DNA from: Multifurca ochricompacta
Taxonomy: Eukaryota; Basidiomycota; Agaricomycetes; Russulales; Russulaceae
Assembly: GCA_022496185.1 (NCBI GenBank)
Contig: WTXG01000006.1
Location: forward strand, 682,001 to 746,000
Reading direction: 5' to 3'
DNA: 64,000 bases
Shown here piece after piece: positions 12,600-25,052 of this stretch (position 1 is the stretch's first letter; each line of letters opens with the position of its first letter). A program made the translations under genes and the position numbers. Below the pieces are notes generated by a model. The model made no database searches and was not told where the DNA came from. It was given only the letters and a program-made list of their open reading frames with translations.

Positions 12600-13754
12600 G
12601 GGTGTGCGTAGTTGAGTTGAATGCAGGAAATGTTACAGAATGAAGGAGACGCGTTCATGGCTTTTATACGCCCTCTGTGTGCCTGTGCCCAGCCCAGTAA
12701 GAGTCGAGTGGCGTAACATTGGGAAGAAGAGGGTGATGATGATGAGGATGGGGATGAGGATGAAGTATCAAAACAAGGACCTACACGCACATGCACACGC
12801 ACACGCACGCATACATGTTGTCAACATGGACCCACAAAGCAAACAAAGAACAACTACCTTAATTAGACCGAAAGTCCTATCACCATATATGGGTAATATT
12901 TCATAACCAACTCATTCACATGTCTTTTCTCCCTCCCTCCATCTCCACCTTCACCACACTTCCAAATCAGATCAGATAGAAGGCGATGAGATCTGACATA
13001 TGGCTCGCAGACTGTCAAACCTTGGAACGAAGAAGGATGTTCGCCTTCATCGACTCAGCGACGCGAGCATGAACATGTGCGACATCGGGTCCTTTCCGAA
13101 CGCGAACGATGACCCTGACTGAGGCTTAACTATGGTAGCGAACTATAGGATGGATGAAGCGCTCAATGGATACTCAAGCAAAATTCATCGTTCCAATTGG
13201 TTTCAAATTCCCGGTAGACGGACGATCAAAAACTGTGGACTTCCTTTATGTTGGAAGAAAGGGGGAGGTAAAGATTTAGCCTTTTTTGACGATTTATTTT
13301 TGACGTGCAATGATTCAACATTGCTTCTGTTGAAGGAAGAGATTGCCAGAAGTGGATCAAGCTCCCGAAAACCAGCATTTCTGATAACACATGTTTCGAC
13401 GTTAGACGTCCGCGGGCCGTTTAATGTAAGCGTTCATCGTTCATCGTCGACTTCCCGTTATTAGTTTAAATGGTGCTCACTCTCACTCTGATACTCCCCT
13501 CCCCTCCCTTCCCCCCCTCATCTTCCCCTCATCTTCCCTTCTCTTTCTCTCTCTCTCCTTCTCTTTCTCTCTCTCCCCCTCTCCCCCTCTCTATCCCTCT
13601 CCCCCTTCTTTCTTCTCTCGCCCACTTCTCACATTTCCAGCATATATTCATAAGATAAGCTATTCTCATATCACATCTTTCGACAACATTCTTGTCCCGC
13701 CAATCTCGCGCGCTACACCCTTCTAGGACGCATAGATCAACCATTTAACTGCCT
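12600..13754. other. Intergenic region with dinucleotide-type repeats
   Basis: No gene is seen. A short CACACG repeat lies at 12781-12812. A long pyrimidine tract (CTCTCT, CCCCCTCTCC) at 13495-13620 precedes the RRM gene start and is typical of a strong fungal promoter or leader. Confidence 0.6.
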
Positions 13755-16508
13755 ATGCCCACTATGGAGCCTTTTACACCCTCCACTCCTACGTCTGATT
13801 CCTATCCTTCTATCCCCATTTCTCACCCGCGTTCATCACCCCGCTCCCCCCTTCTTCCAGCCCTCCTCAGCCTCCTATTTCTCCTCCTAGACCTTCAGCC
13901 GTGACAAACTCAGCTACACAAATCACATCCTCCACTTCTCCGGTGGTTACTCATCCCGAGGCCTACGCGCCATTAACGCCGCCAGCAGTTCTATCTCATT
14001 CGGTTCCCAGGGTTCCTGAGCCGCCTTCTGCAACTACTGCTACTAAAGCAGACCCTAGTGACTCGCGCGTACCTAACGTTTACATTAATGGCCTTCCTCC
14101 CAATTTTCCAGAGGAGCAGCTCTACGCTCTGACAAAAGACTTTGGTGGCATCGTCAGCGTGAGGACGTTCACCCGCCATGTCAGCGACCGGCCCTCGTGC
14201 GTGTGTTCTTAATCTGTGAGAGTAAGTTTTATTGACCCCCCCCCCCCTTTTTTTTTTCTTCTTTATTTGCTTAGCGGATATGGCTTCGTTTTGTGCGTAT
14301 AGTCGACCATATATTTCGAAGTCAAATGTCTTATCCTTCGTTTTAGATATGAAACGATCGAGGGTGCCGAAAAGTGCATTGAGGCTCTTCGGCGGTACAG
14401 AAATCTTCACCCGTCCTTCTGCAAGGCAGGTGCTTTTTCGCCGTGTCATGCTTCGTACCCTTTAATCACACTGCACCTTAGAACTTTCACCCCATTCCAG
14501 GCACTCGTTATGCATCCCTTTCATCCTCTGGAACACAGCTAGCCCTGTCGTCATCATCGTCAGGAACAGATGGCGACTCGTTTAAAGCACGAATGGAGCG
14601 ACTCAAGGACGAGGCCAGCACCAACTTGTATGTCGAAGGGCTTCCCCTAAGCATTGACGAGCCTGTATGTTTCAATGATCACTGGTTGTTTTCTTCTCAT
14701 CTGAGATATTTCCTCTTAAAAACCTAGACAATGGCTGCGTTAGTGAGTCCTTATACAATCAAGAGCAGTCGATTCTTCCAGACTAGGCTCAGCCATCCCC
14801 CCCGGACCATCGCCTTTGTCAGGTTCGCTGGTCACTGATTCGGTCGCTCTGCCGTCTGACATTGTGTTAGGCTAGAGACGCGCACCGCGTGTGAGGAGAT
14901 CATAAAGCGTCTTCATGGACGCATGGTCAGAGGATGGAACGATCCTGGAAGCCGGATCTCGGTGCGTTTTGCAGACTCGGCCGAGCAACGAGAGCTTCGC
15001 GTAAGTTTTTATGCGTCACTTTCACTGCCACTTTTCAAAGACTTATTTCTAGCGTTCCGAACGTTCTGGCCATGGGGGCGATTCTTCACCCGCCCGCCTT
15101 ACGATGGCGCAGGCCGCTTTGCTCAACTTGCGCGGTCAACAAGTACAAGGACACCTCCGCGCGCAGCAGCACACCACCAACCTCTCGGATCACCGTCACT
15201 CCTGTCCGCTCAGTCTCAAGCTGATGTCAATGACATTCCTAATACATATCATCAACACAGCCGGCTTCCTCCTCATGCTGTAGCATCCCAGTACCCACTA
15301 GAGCCAGTAGAAAGCAGCCTCGTAGCGACTTCGCGCTCCGTCCCTTCTCGTCTTCACGAATGCAACGAGCCACCGGCTCCTGGTGGGCTCCCTACCGCCC
15401 TAGGAAGCGAAATCGATCTTTCCACACTCTCTCGCGCAGCTGGTGCAAATGGCTTCACGCCGTTAGAGCAACAATTTATTTTGCAAGCGCGCCTGCAGGC
15501 GGAAATCGACGCGCGTCAGCGAGCTTTCTACGGTTCTCAGAGCAGCAATTCGCTATCAGGAGGCCCTAATCAGGCGCCGTCTCTTCGTTCCGATCAAAGC
15601 GAGGAGGAGTTTTCGCGGTCAATGAATAATCTCAATCTCAGATCTGCACTTCCTGCCAAAGAGTTTGTTCCTCGCGGGTCGGTGTCCCGCCTCAACCAGT
15701 CTCAGGCGTATAATTCGACACACTCGTCCCGTCTTTCAGTCGACTTATTGCCGTCCGAAATGACCGATGATTATCATGCCAGCAAATCACACGGCTCTCA
15801 ACAATCTCACTCCCTACAGTTTTCGTCTAGTACACAGCAGCAACCCGGCAGCGCCAATGCAATCAACTCTAGGGTTCTTGGTCTCACATCCAAAGATAGT
15901 AGTCTAAAGAATAACAACAGTATAACTATCATCGGCGATAAGGACTGCACCCTTCGCCCTCTAACTCAGCCGACTTAGTCTCCGCCCAGCACGAAGAGCA
16001 GCAGAATCTCGCGGCCCACATGCGTTCGACGACTTTGCCTCCACATTTTACTGTCAACAGTCCGAGCACCGCTCACAATACCGGAGCTGTCAGCTTGCGA
16101 TTGAACGGCATCCTTTCTCCCACCCTTCATTGTGGCACTGGGATCGGGGATCGAGGTCATATCGGGAGGCTCAACGTCCCCTCAAGCGAGCTACTTAGCA
16201 ATCGCGAGATAGACACGCTTCCTTCTGAAGTCAACGTCAAGCTGATGCATCCACATAATGCGGTTGCCGACTCACCTTTCCTTATACCTTCACCAGCTCT
16301 CACATATAACTCTTCATCGTCTGCGTCTTCACGCACACCATCTACACTAAGCCCTTCTACCCCATTTTTCGGATCATTCCCCCATACCGTCGATAGTTTT
16401 GGTTCATACAATGGAGAAGAACACGGAGGTGACAAGGCAGATGCAGCGATGGCTCACGATGTAGCCGCATTTGACATCGGTTCAAAGATCCGTTCTGGAA
16501 GTGGATGA
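13755..16508 (+). CDS. RNA-binding protein with two RRM domains
   Basis: This is a predicted cytoplasmic or nuclear RNA binder of the MSSP/RBMS type. After a Pro/Ser-rich N-terminus, RRM1 begins at VPNVYINGLPPNFPEEQLY with RNP1 GYGFVLYET. RRM2 begins at TNLYVEGLPLSIDEPTMAAL with PPRTIAFVRLET and HGRMVRGWNDPG. A long, low-complexity C-terminal half (Ser, Gln, Asn rich) follows. Exons are 13755-14196, 14275-14292 (18 nt), 14347-14429, 14501-14664, 14728-14822, 14871-15000 and 15053-16508. Three single-base losses are needed: in the C run at 13846-13851, somewhere in 15110-15180, and near 15950. With three bases added, the exon sum is exactly 797 codons. No function beyond RNA binding can be claimed. 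Confidence 0.85.
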
Positions 16509-17623
16509 AGCCTCTCTGTCTGTTCATGCTCACCCATCTGTTGACTCTTGCCTTGTGTCATATCGCTGATTCTCCACGAGAGGTTTAGCTTGCACGCGTC
16601 ATGAAGCTCTGTAAATGCTTGTATCGTATACTTGTACACTGTTGCCCTTGCCCTTGCCCTTTCCTTTACTCTCTCAGTGTAGTCCTTTCTCAGCCTCCTT
16701 AGCCTTAGCCACTACTTCTTTTTGTCGATCCTATAAGCATGATACACCACATACACATATCATATCATCTCGACTTCGTCACCCCCTTCCCTCACCCTTG
16801 TCCTTTCTACCTATTGCCTGATGTCGTCTCTCCATAAGCTTTGCCATGTCTGGGTTCCGTCGACTTGTTTTTACAACTACGAGCCCTCATCATCTCGGTC
16901 GTTCCAATGTTTATATACACGTTAGACTTGAAAAGTGAACATGTTACGATATGCCTACTTCCTTGTCACGTGATCCTATACAACACGAGATGGTCTTTTT
17001 TTCCTTTTCCCTTTCCTTTCTCTTTTCCTTTACCACCTTCACCCTTCTTCTCCTTCATTGCGTCATCGTTCTAGCTAGGTCTCGATTCCAAGACAGCATC
17101 CTCAATGACCCAGATATCATATCCGAAGACCCTTCGAGGACGTTCCACATAGTACGACATCATCTCTAGTTTATCTATTTAAATAGACTCCTGCGAGCTA
17201 TGGTTGGCCAGTTTCGAGCTCTTGTTGTATCTAGTGCTTGTTTACTCAGGAATTCATTGCTTTTCACTGTCTTATCCTGCGTACAAGGCAGTCGTCTTCA
17301 TCATCAGAACTCATTGGAACACCCGATCTCTTGTCAATCGCGCAGAACAGTAATAAGCCGTTACAGAACATGTTGTTACTCATCGCGTCCCATCTCATCA
17401 TTACGGCTTCATTACGGCTATATTACGCTCATGACAGCGGCGCAGACGTAGGCGCAGGCGCATTTCTTGCGCACCTGTCCTTATCGGTTCCAATTCGGAT
17501 CCATCCAGTCGGCCTCGAATAACCTCGGACCCGAGTAGGTTTTCATAGCTCGCAACTCGCAACTCATAAACCCTCTCCGGCGCAGTCCCGTCCCCCTTGT
17601 CTTTCCGTCATACCATTGTAACC
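16509..17623. other. Intergenic, no gene seen
   Basis: This holds the probable 3' end of the RRM gene and the promoter of the dehydrogenase gene. The DNA is pyrimidine-rich on the plus strand (16620-16700, 16990-17060). The open frames at 16951-17169 and 17200-17522 carry no recognisable motif. Confidence 0.55.
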
Positions 17624-19074
17624 ATGGGCAGTTCTTCGTCAAATATCGCCCCCAGCCGAGACCTACTCGACTTGCATGATCGCGTTGCCATTGTCACCGG
17701 CGCAAAGTGCGTCGTCTCATAGACCGGCCCTATCTTTCTTTTCGCTCTGCTTGGTACGCTCCCGCTGACAGACAAATCTTGAGGGGTTTAGCTCTGGCAT
17801 TGGTCTATACATCGCCCTCCATCTGGTAAGACGCGGTGCGAAGGTGTACCTTGCTGCGAGGAGCGAGGAAAAGGCGGCACATGCGATCACACGAATGGAA
17901 AATGAAGGGATGGGGGAGTCCCCAGGCGAACTTGTCTGGCTCCCGATTGACCTGACGGACCCACACAAGGCGAAGGCAGCGGCAGAGTGGTTCCTCAAGA
18001 GAGAGAGTCGGTTGGATATCCTTGGTGTGTACTCCCAGTTCCCCCTGCTATCGAGATTGATTGATTTCACTTTTCTTCGGTGGGTGTCGTTTGTGCGTTA
18101 TAGTGAACAATGCTGCAAAGTGCGTCGGTTCCGAACCATTATCGATTAAATTGAATGGTGTGTGACACATTCCTGAAATTATTTTCAGAATCTTGGGCCC
18201 GTACGGAACAACGGCCGATGGCATCTCGGATAGCATGGTCATAAAGTAAGCGGGAAATCGTCCTGTGCACCCTGCGTCATTTTCCACTGAATCTGGGATG
18301 GACACAGCCATATCAGCCCTTTCTTATTCACAAAGACGCTTCTGCCGTTGATAGAGAAGACTGCTTCGAAGCCTGGGTCGGATGTACGGATCGTTAATGT
18401 ACGCGAAGTGCATTGAGGGTGATAGTTTACGTCGACTCATGTTGAGGCAGGTGTCTTCGATCGCACATCGATGGGCGCCGAACCCGCGGTATGATAGCCT
18501 CGAAGCGTTCAACAATGACTTTTCAAGCACTTACAAGCCAAAGACGAATGTATATGGTACGAACTTATTCTTTCTTTGAGTCTGAATGGGCAATTCGCTA
18601 AGGGGGTATTTGCACACAGCGTACACTAAATTAGCGAACGTGCTCTGGACAAAGGAATTGCAGCGCAAGTTTAACGCAAGGGGAATTCCTATTACAGCAA
18701 TGTCGGTACACCCAGGCAATGTCATGTCAGGTGGGCCCTTGTTTCGTTTCCAGGGGATTTGCGAGGCTTCATAATTATTCTGCCGTCATGGACGAAACAG
18801 AAGGAAACGTCAAGCTCTTCACGTCCCTGACATTTGGAAAGTTGATCAATTGGGCCTTTCCCTATTCTTCATATCTCCCCACGACGGCGGATACACCCCT
18901 GCCTGGGCGGCGGCCTCACGTCAAGTCTTTGAAGAACGAGAAAAGTATAAAGGGAAATATCTGGTCCCATATGGCACTATTGAGGAGGCGAGCAAGGACG
19001 CACAAAGGGAGGATCTGGCCAAGGAGCTATGGGAGACTACAGAGAATGTCCTAAAGGAGTTCAACTGGTTGTAG
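17624..19074 (+). CDS. Short-chain dehydrogenase/reductase (retinol dehydrogenase-like)
   Basis: This NAD(P)-dependent oxidoreductase has a classical SDR Rossmann fold; the substrate is unknown. The nucleotide-binding motif is VAIVTGANSGIG (TGxxxGIG), then RGAKVYLAARSEEKA, D at WLPIDLTD, and NNAAK. The catalytic part has VSS, then YTKLANVLW in place of YxxxK, then HPGN. Eight exons start at 17624, 17792, 18104, 18189, 18308, 18451, 18620 and 18801. One base is missing in the GGG run at 18852-18854: NWGLSLFFISPHDGG is open only with a fourth G. Adding it makes the exon sum 324 codons (323 residues), a usual length. The C-terminus LKEFNWL lacks a membrane anchor. Confidence 0.88.
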
Positions 19075-21150
19075 AGTTAGTTTCGAGGATGAAATGAAAT
19101 GATAGAATGGCCTGGGTAACGACTTTGTATTGTCGTGGTTTGGTGGACGTAAGTCTTGGTGCAAAAGATGAGTGACATTAATGGCTACCGGAAGAAACCC
19201 CCCATTGCGCAGGTACAGCAAGCAGGTGCAGATTATGCACATCCCCAAGTCGGAACGGGTGACGGCGTCAGACCGACTCGGATGAGACACGGGCAACTAG
19301 GACGAAAGAGCGTGTACAAAAGTATCTCCCAGGGCTGTTGTTGTGCTTCGCAGCACGACAAGTTGGGGACCTTCATACACCCGCAAATACAACAAAAAAT
19401 GAATCCGATCCGATTACGTTTTCGCACTTGAACGTTGGCGGCACTGTGACACGGACGGCAGATTCGAAGTTGGCATTTTCAATTTTGACGGGCGAGGGGT
19501 ATTTATTCCTGATGCATTTCGGATTTGATGTACATTCTCGATACGGGGGCAAACCCTGCGATAAAGCCAGCTGAGAAGTACAAGCCCCATGATAGCCATA
19601 GGAACAGTTAAAGAAGAAAGAGTCAAGAAAAGCAATGGCCACGCCGCAGACCCCCTGATAACGCCAAACTCGCTCTCAAGAGTAACGCAAGGCTACGTAT
19701 TCAGGTTCGTTCATTCTCAACGACCGTTGGTTGGTTTTTGATATCAATCGTGGCATTACGTGTCGTGTCGACATGCAACACCGCGTATGGGTACATAAGG
19801 AAGTGGGAGGACCAACAACCCGTGGCGTTTTTGAATAGAAGTGAGTCAACAGCGGCTCACCCTCGCCTGAAGCTTTTCAGCATGCCGACACTCATAGTAG
19901 TGGATAGACAGACAGGGATACACTTCCTGTCAAGGATTTGTGCCGGTTCTCTTGGCGTCATGAACATGTGACTGCGGAACACCGTCAATACTTCGCTTCG
20001 CATCGGAGGAAAAAAGAAAAGGCCCCACGCACTGACGCAGGTGTGGCAGGGCATGTGTAATAGGGAGGGGCAGAGGTGTCAACACTGTTTGTAATGACAG
20101 GGTATCATGACGCATGCAATTCAATATGACCTCAGTTTCCAACTATCCTAGCCAGTTCGTCTTCATGTGCGTTCGAATTTATGTTCATTTGCGTCCTACG
20201 CCTTTCACCATATTATCTTAATTGTTCCGGCTGCCAGCTGCCATTGGCTTCAGATAGAACAATTACTAGTCTGGTGCATCTGTTGTAAAAATATCATGTT
20301 GTAAGGGGGGCCATATCCAGGAAAGAGTTGCGATGTAACTGTCCGTCAACTAACCACTTCAATTATATTCAAATCGATGAAAGGGCTGGGCGCACAATTT
20401 AATGAAGGGGTGACCCATTATAGTGGTGCGCAGTGTTGGACATGTTGGACATTTGCCCAAGCCCAGGTCAAGGTACCTTTAGGATGGAATTCAGAATTCT
20501 TCACTCAGCGTGTAGTGACGACCCGTTCTACTATTCTGCTATGTTATGTTACGTAGCCTTATTACGACCGCTCTATTGCAAACATTTATGTCTTTTTCCT
20601 GGCGTTCGCCCACTCTCCCAAACGTAATACGTTCCTCGAAAGTCAAGTCGAGGGTCGAAGTCGAAAGTTTAAGTTAAACCCACTAATCGCCTTTCGCCCC
20701 CTTTCAATGGTGTTATCCGCCCGAGTCGGGACTTAGGAATATTGCACGCTCCGATTGGTGACGCCGGTCATCCCGTCAAGCTCTGATCCCATAGCGGCTA
20801 ACCGTAGCGACTCGATTGGCCGTGCGGTGGTATCCTCTATTCCTTGTAGGGCATAGACCCAGGGGGACCAAGATGTAGGTGACGCTGGGCGGTACCGTCT
20901 CCCGTGTATTCCCTTGTTGCCTATCCAATGTACCCAATTCAATGCCTACAATCGCATCAGCGTGATGCAGATGGGATAGACATCCGACTCACTCAATTCA
21001 GCCTGGGTCGGAGGAACAGTCGAAAGGGTACCGCCCGGCAAAAAAGTGGAGACGTCTCCAGCGTGCGAGGTAGAGTTCGTCCCGTGCAGCGTTGGGTCGC
21101 GCAGTTGATCATGAGTCGCGAAACCATTATCACAGATAGTCTGCCACTTG
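19075..21150. other. Long intergenic stretch, no gene seen
   Basis: Open frames on both strands (for example 19373-19642 minus and 20946-21194 minus) show neither family motifs nor consistent splice partners. I see no repeat structure either. It may hold the 3' ends of the two flanking transcripts. Confidence 0.5.
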
Positions 21151-22511
21151 TCAGTGGGTGTCAACAGAGAAGTATGGGTCTTGCCCGTACACATTTGTGA
21201 AGACTGGAGTGGATAAATAAACAGAAGGCTGATACGTCGTCAGGGTCTGCTGGGATATGTTGCAAAGTGCTCACAGGTATGACCTAGGGGCATAGCGAAG
21301 TCTATCGGTTTCACTCTGGTGGGTGAAAGTCTAGGCAGGATGAGACGTACCATTAAGGCAATGATATTGACAACGTTAAGGTTCCATATTACACTAGTGG
21401 GGAGCTCAATCAATGGCACCCTTAAATAGTCACCGCATACCCATAATACAAAAAGCCTGAATCATCTTGTATTGTCAGCTCGTCGAACAACGCATATGTC
21501 ATCACGCACCATCGATGAAGAGCCTGTCTACAAATGGCTGGTTGCGCGTCCACAGTTTTATCGAACGACATATGGTAAGAACAAAGACGGTGAAATCGAG
21601 ACCAGAAGACCGGAGAACGCCACCGCTTGCACTGGCACGAAGTGAACATGGTGCATTACATGACTCCAGAAATGTGCGCTTACAGCGAGAACTGATAGTT
21701 CCAATGTTTGACACCATTCGCCGAGTAAAGGATGGGCTCACCTTTCCTGAGAGTGTGTGGCAACTCCTCCGGGTTTGTGTTGAGCGGAAGCCCACTGCAG
21801 AAATAGGCATACAAGCATCCTGGCCACCAAGGAAAACGCTTACACATCCGATAAAAAGACCGATTGATGTTCGAAGGCCAAGAGACCAAGGACCCATTGT
21901 TGCGAAGATACAGTGCGTACACTCTCATCACAAGGAGTACTGACAATACGGACACGTAAATTTATACTCGGACAGCCCTCGAAAAAACGTACTAGTTGTT
22001 AAAAGGTGAAGAAATACCATCAATATGCCATGGTACGTGCCGATAAATGCGCTCTGGATAAATGGTGTGCGGCCTTGTGAGGGGGCAGTCTGGAGGGGGG
22101 GGTACGCAGGACTTACATAGGCTTACAAAAGGGGGAATGAGATATCATTTGCAGTGGAGGTAAATCAAACTTACAGCGGTCTTGCATCGGTCCCCAAAAC
22201 GCGGTACAAGAAGGGCACGTGACCCAACAAGCTGCGTAGCGGTTGGCAAGAAACACAGCCGAGGCCCATGTGTATGAACCGGTGCGCCAGAAGCGATCGA
22301 CCTCCGCGGGTAATGTGAGAAAGTAATCATAATAAAGTAAACCTGTGCGAACGGTCAGAACAATTTCCTTAATGTGCAACGAACGAACAGTAGGCAGAGA
22401 TGGCGGAGGCGTCACTAATCGCGAACCTGGTAATGATGGGTCAGATGGGTGCAATACTTGCCACAACTGGCAGCTGTACATACAGATTGTCTCACACTGT
22501 GAATCGCCCAT
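21151..22511 (-). CDS. DUF6533-family membrane protein, copy 2 (possibly degenerate)
   Basis: The N-terminal signature is plain on the minus strand: LLYYDYFLTLPAEVDRFWR, then FLANRYAA. One base is missing near 22230: reading GCTTTG for GCTTG restores LLGHVPFLYRVLG, the expected family continuation. Further on, RVYALYLRNNGSL lies at 21880-21920. A later exon near 21400 encodes ELPTSVIWNLNVVNIIALM. I could not find the C-terminal SR-x-LNLR motif that ends most members. The only downstream frame ends at 21151 (TLTTYQPSVYLSTPVF). The product may therefore be truncated or divergent. The start at 22511 (MGDSQCE) is a guess. Confidence 0.6.
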
Positions 22512-23424
22512 GAACGCGAAGACCTTGAAGAAGCACTACGCCGGTGCTTGAGAAGGGGGGGAAGAAGTACGTCGACGTCAAGGTGAGGTTTATAGTGGAT
22601 TGGATTGGTTGTCCCTGCTCCCGCTGCCCCGTAATTTCCAAAGGTCTGTCAAAGGAGATGGGGTCTTCATTGGGATAACCATCTCCTTTCGGATAGCCGT
22701 CTCTTCCAGATAATGCGGGGTGAAATTAGGATGATAGGCGGGGGACATGCCAGTGAATGCCGAATACCTGTTCGTCAATGGGCAGGAATTTGCTGCTGTC
22801 TGCCAAGGAGGCTCCCCTAGTCTAGGAACGGGCGAGCAGACTTTGACTTTGATCCTGAATTGGTCATGCGGCCAGACCGCCCTCGGACTCAAAACTGCCG
22901 TGACGGGCACCCACGTGCGGAAAGCGATGTTTTCTGCTTTCCCGCGTCTGCAACAAATGCCGCCCCTGACATCAACTCTAAGAGACGTCAGACTTTCTCA
23001 TGCTCCTGAAGGGCCAATCAAAAATCACTCACACTTTGGCGCTCACCCACAGCCGTGTTCATTTTGTTCATTGAGTCTCTCGGGCAGCATAGACATTTTT
23101 CGTTTCCCAAAGGCCGTGGAGTTAGCAGTTGTTTGTTGATGGGGATACGCTTTGAATGAGAACGACCGAGCGGACAATGGTCAAGAAAATGATTCACCCC
23201 ACCCCTGGAGATTTAGGTACTCTTACAATGGGGAATAGAAGACAACCAAAGTCTTGAGTGAATCTGTCGAACGGTTCTCTTTCCCGATGGAGTAGAGCAG
23301 AGCAGCGAGCAGAGCAGAAAACGACGTACAGGAGAGCGTGAGTGAGTCATGTGACACGCATTTGGTGACGCGGGATCATTTCCTTCTCCTCTTCCTCCTC
23401 CTCCTTCCCTCCCTCTTTTATCCT
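22512..23424. other. Intergenic, no gene seen
   Basis: The longest open frame (22747-23139, plus) has no recognisable motif and no codon pattern that sets it apart. A pyrimidine-rich stretch at 23385-23425 directly precedes the next start codon. Confidence 0.5.
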
Positions 23425-24324
23425 ATGAACATCCCCTCTTTAGATCATATTCCTCGTACACCCTCTTCTTCATCTTCATATTTCCCATATACCTCATCAC
23501 CCCTCTCTGAATCCTTTTCACCCTCACCGTCCAAGTCAGCAGCCACTAAACTTCAGTCGCGTCGTCTCGCGCAATACAAGTCTACCGCCACACCTACGCG
23601 TCGTATTTCAAGCACGTATTCCTCTCGTCAAAAACATGCCACGGCGAGCGAATCCGTTGTTGATGTCTGCCTCTCTCCTCCTGTGGTCGTTACCAGGGAG
23701 GTAGAAAATACCCGCAGTGCCTTTTTCCGTGACCGTTTGAGGGAGCGCTGTGCTCGTCGGGCACAACAAGCTCGCACAAAATGTATTGAAAGAGTGAGAC
23801 GAAGAAATGGATTGAGTAGTGACGGTGAAGACATGTGCATGGAGAGCGATGAGGAGAACGATGATGAGGTGCTCAATGATGAGGTGCGTAGCCTCACCGT
23901 TGTGCCAGCCTTATCTCTGAGACAAGTGCTTTTCCAGCTTTTTCGTAGGATAATTGCTAGTACCAGTCACAAAAACCGATACTCATATCGCCTTTCATTT
24001 CAAAATGAGGTTGGTTCATCACTGGATCCTGATATGGAGGACATTGCCGAGTGGGAACGTTCTCTAAAAGGTGCGACAGCTTGCAACAATCTCAGCTAGG
24101 TGTCTCTCTGCAGCTCAACACATGTACCAGATAATGTTCCACCCGTGGCCAATGAGCCAGATCTCCCCCCCTCCGAATTCGATGAGGAAGAGATTGCTGA
24201 GCTCGCTGCGCAAGCAGAAGAAGCGGATTTATGGGCAGAGCTCGAGGGAGACGCCCAGAGCATTTTCGGATTCAACGATATCAGGGATACCGATCTAGCG
24301 AACGAGGATGTTGACATGACTTGA
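23425..24324 (+). CDS. Fungal protein with basic centre and acidic C-terminus, unknown function
   Basis: I do not recognise a domain. The N-terminus is Ser/Pro-rich (PRTPSSSSSYF). It is followed by a basic arginine-rich block around RDRLRERCARRAQQART, an acidic segment (ESDEENDDEVLNDE), and an acidic tail (EFDEEEIAELAAQAEEADL). This could be a nuclear protein. A 54-nt intron at 23884-23937 has GT-AG ends, no stop and a length divisible by three, so the unspliced frame also stays open. It looks like an intron because the encoded stretch is unrelated in composition. The second junction (exon to 24070, next from 24114) works only if one base is missing near 24065. With it the model is 268 codons. 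Confidence 0.6.
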
Positions 24325-25052
24325 GATAGTCATGAAGCTCTGTGCTACAGTGGTGTCGCTGTGTGACTCGGTATTATTCTTCATTTTTTCTGTACATTAG
24401 GTCCTGCATAAACATCAAAATGTCCTACATGAGGAGATAGGACCCCTGCTGGATGTCCGACATGTTCTCGCTCAGGCGGCGACGGCGAATGAATATCGGA
24501 ATGGGGATTCTACCTCAATTAAAGACAGAAACCACAATCTTCTGCAATACTGTCGTCTGTCCTCCGTCGATCGCGGCTTGGGAAATATTCCTGACTCGCT
24601 TTGCATACAACGCTGAAAGACGAGGTAAAACGAATAATAAATATGAGTGTCAGGGTTAGTCCATCAATGGGCTGTTGCGTGGAACCAAATACCAAGCAGG
24701 TACCATCGTCAATCAAGCTTTGAACTACCCCACCTCAGGCGACACCTCCAGCGCCAGCGCCAGCGCTGACAACTTCATATGGCCATGGCCACCAAGGTCA
24801 CGCCCTTTTTTACTGAAGGAGGATTATGAATTGATTTGATTTGATCGCAGTTCGGATTCAAATTCCCGCGGTAAACTTATCTGCTGCGCAGTGGACCTGA
24901 ACGCTGACGCCGACAATGAATATGAGTAACAGAACAGTAACTTTTCCGCAGTTCTTCTCTGACTGAGGTAGATTTAAACTCTGCCGGACCTCTCTCTCTG
25001 ACTCGTTCCTTTATCCTTCTTTCACCACCTTTACCCATTTCTTTTATTCAAC
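24325..25052. other. Intergenic, no gene seen
   Basis: This holds the downstream flank of the acidic-tail gene and the promoter of the beta-repeat membrane gene. The last 60 bp, CT-rich with a clean TTCAACATG start context, is the probable leader. Confidence 0.55.

Noticed and set aside
22747..23139. Open frame of 130 codons on the plus strand
   Set aside because: No motif, an opposite-strand frame of similar length overlaps it, and it has no promoter-like leader.
23425..24099. Single-exon reading of the acidic-tail gene through 23884-23937
   Set aside because: The stretch has exact GT-AG ends and a composition unlike its flanks, and the frame ends too early at 24099 without the acidic tail.
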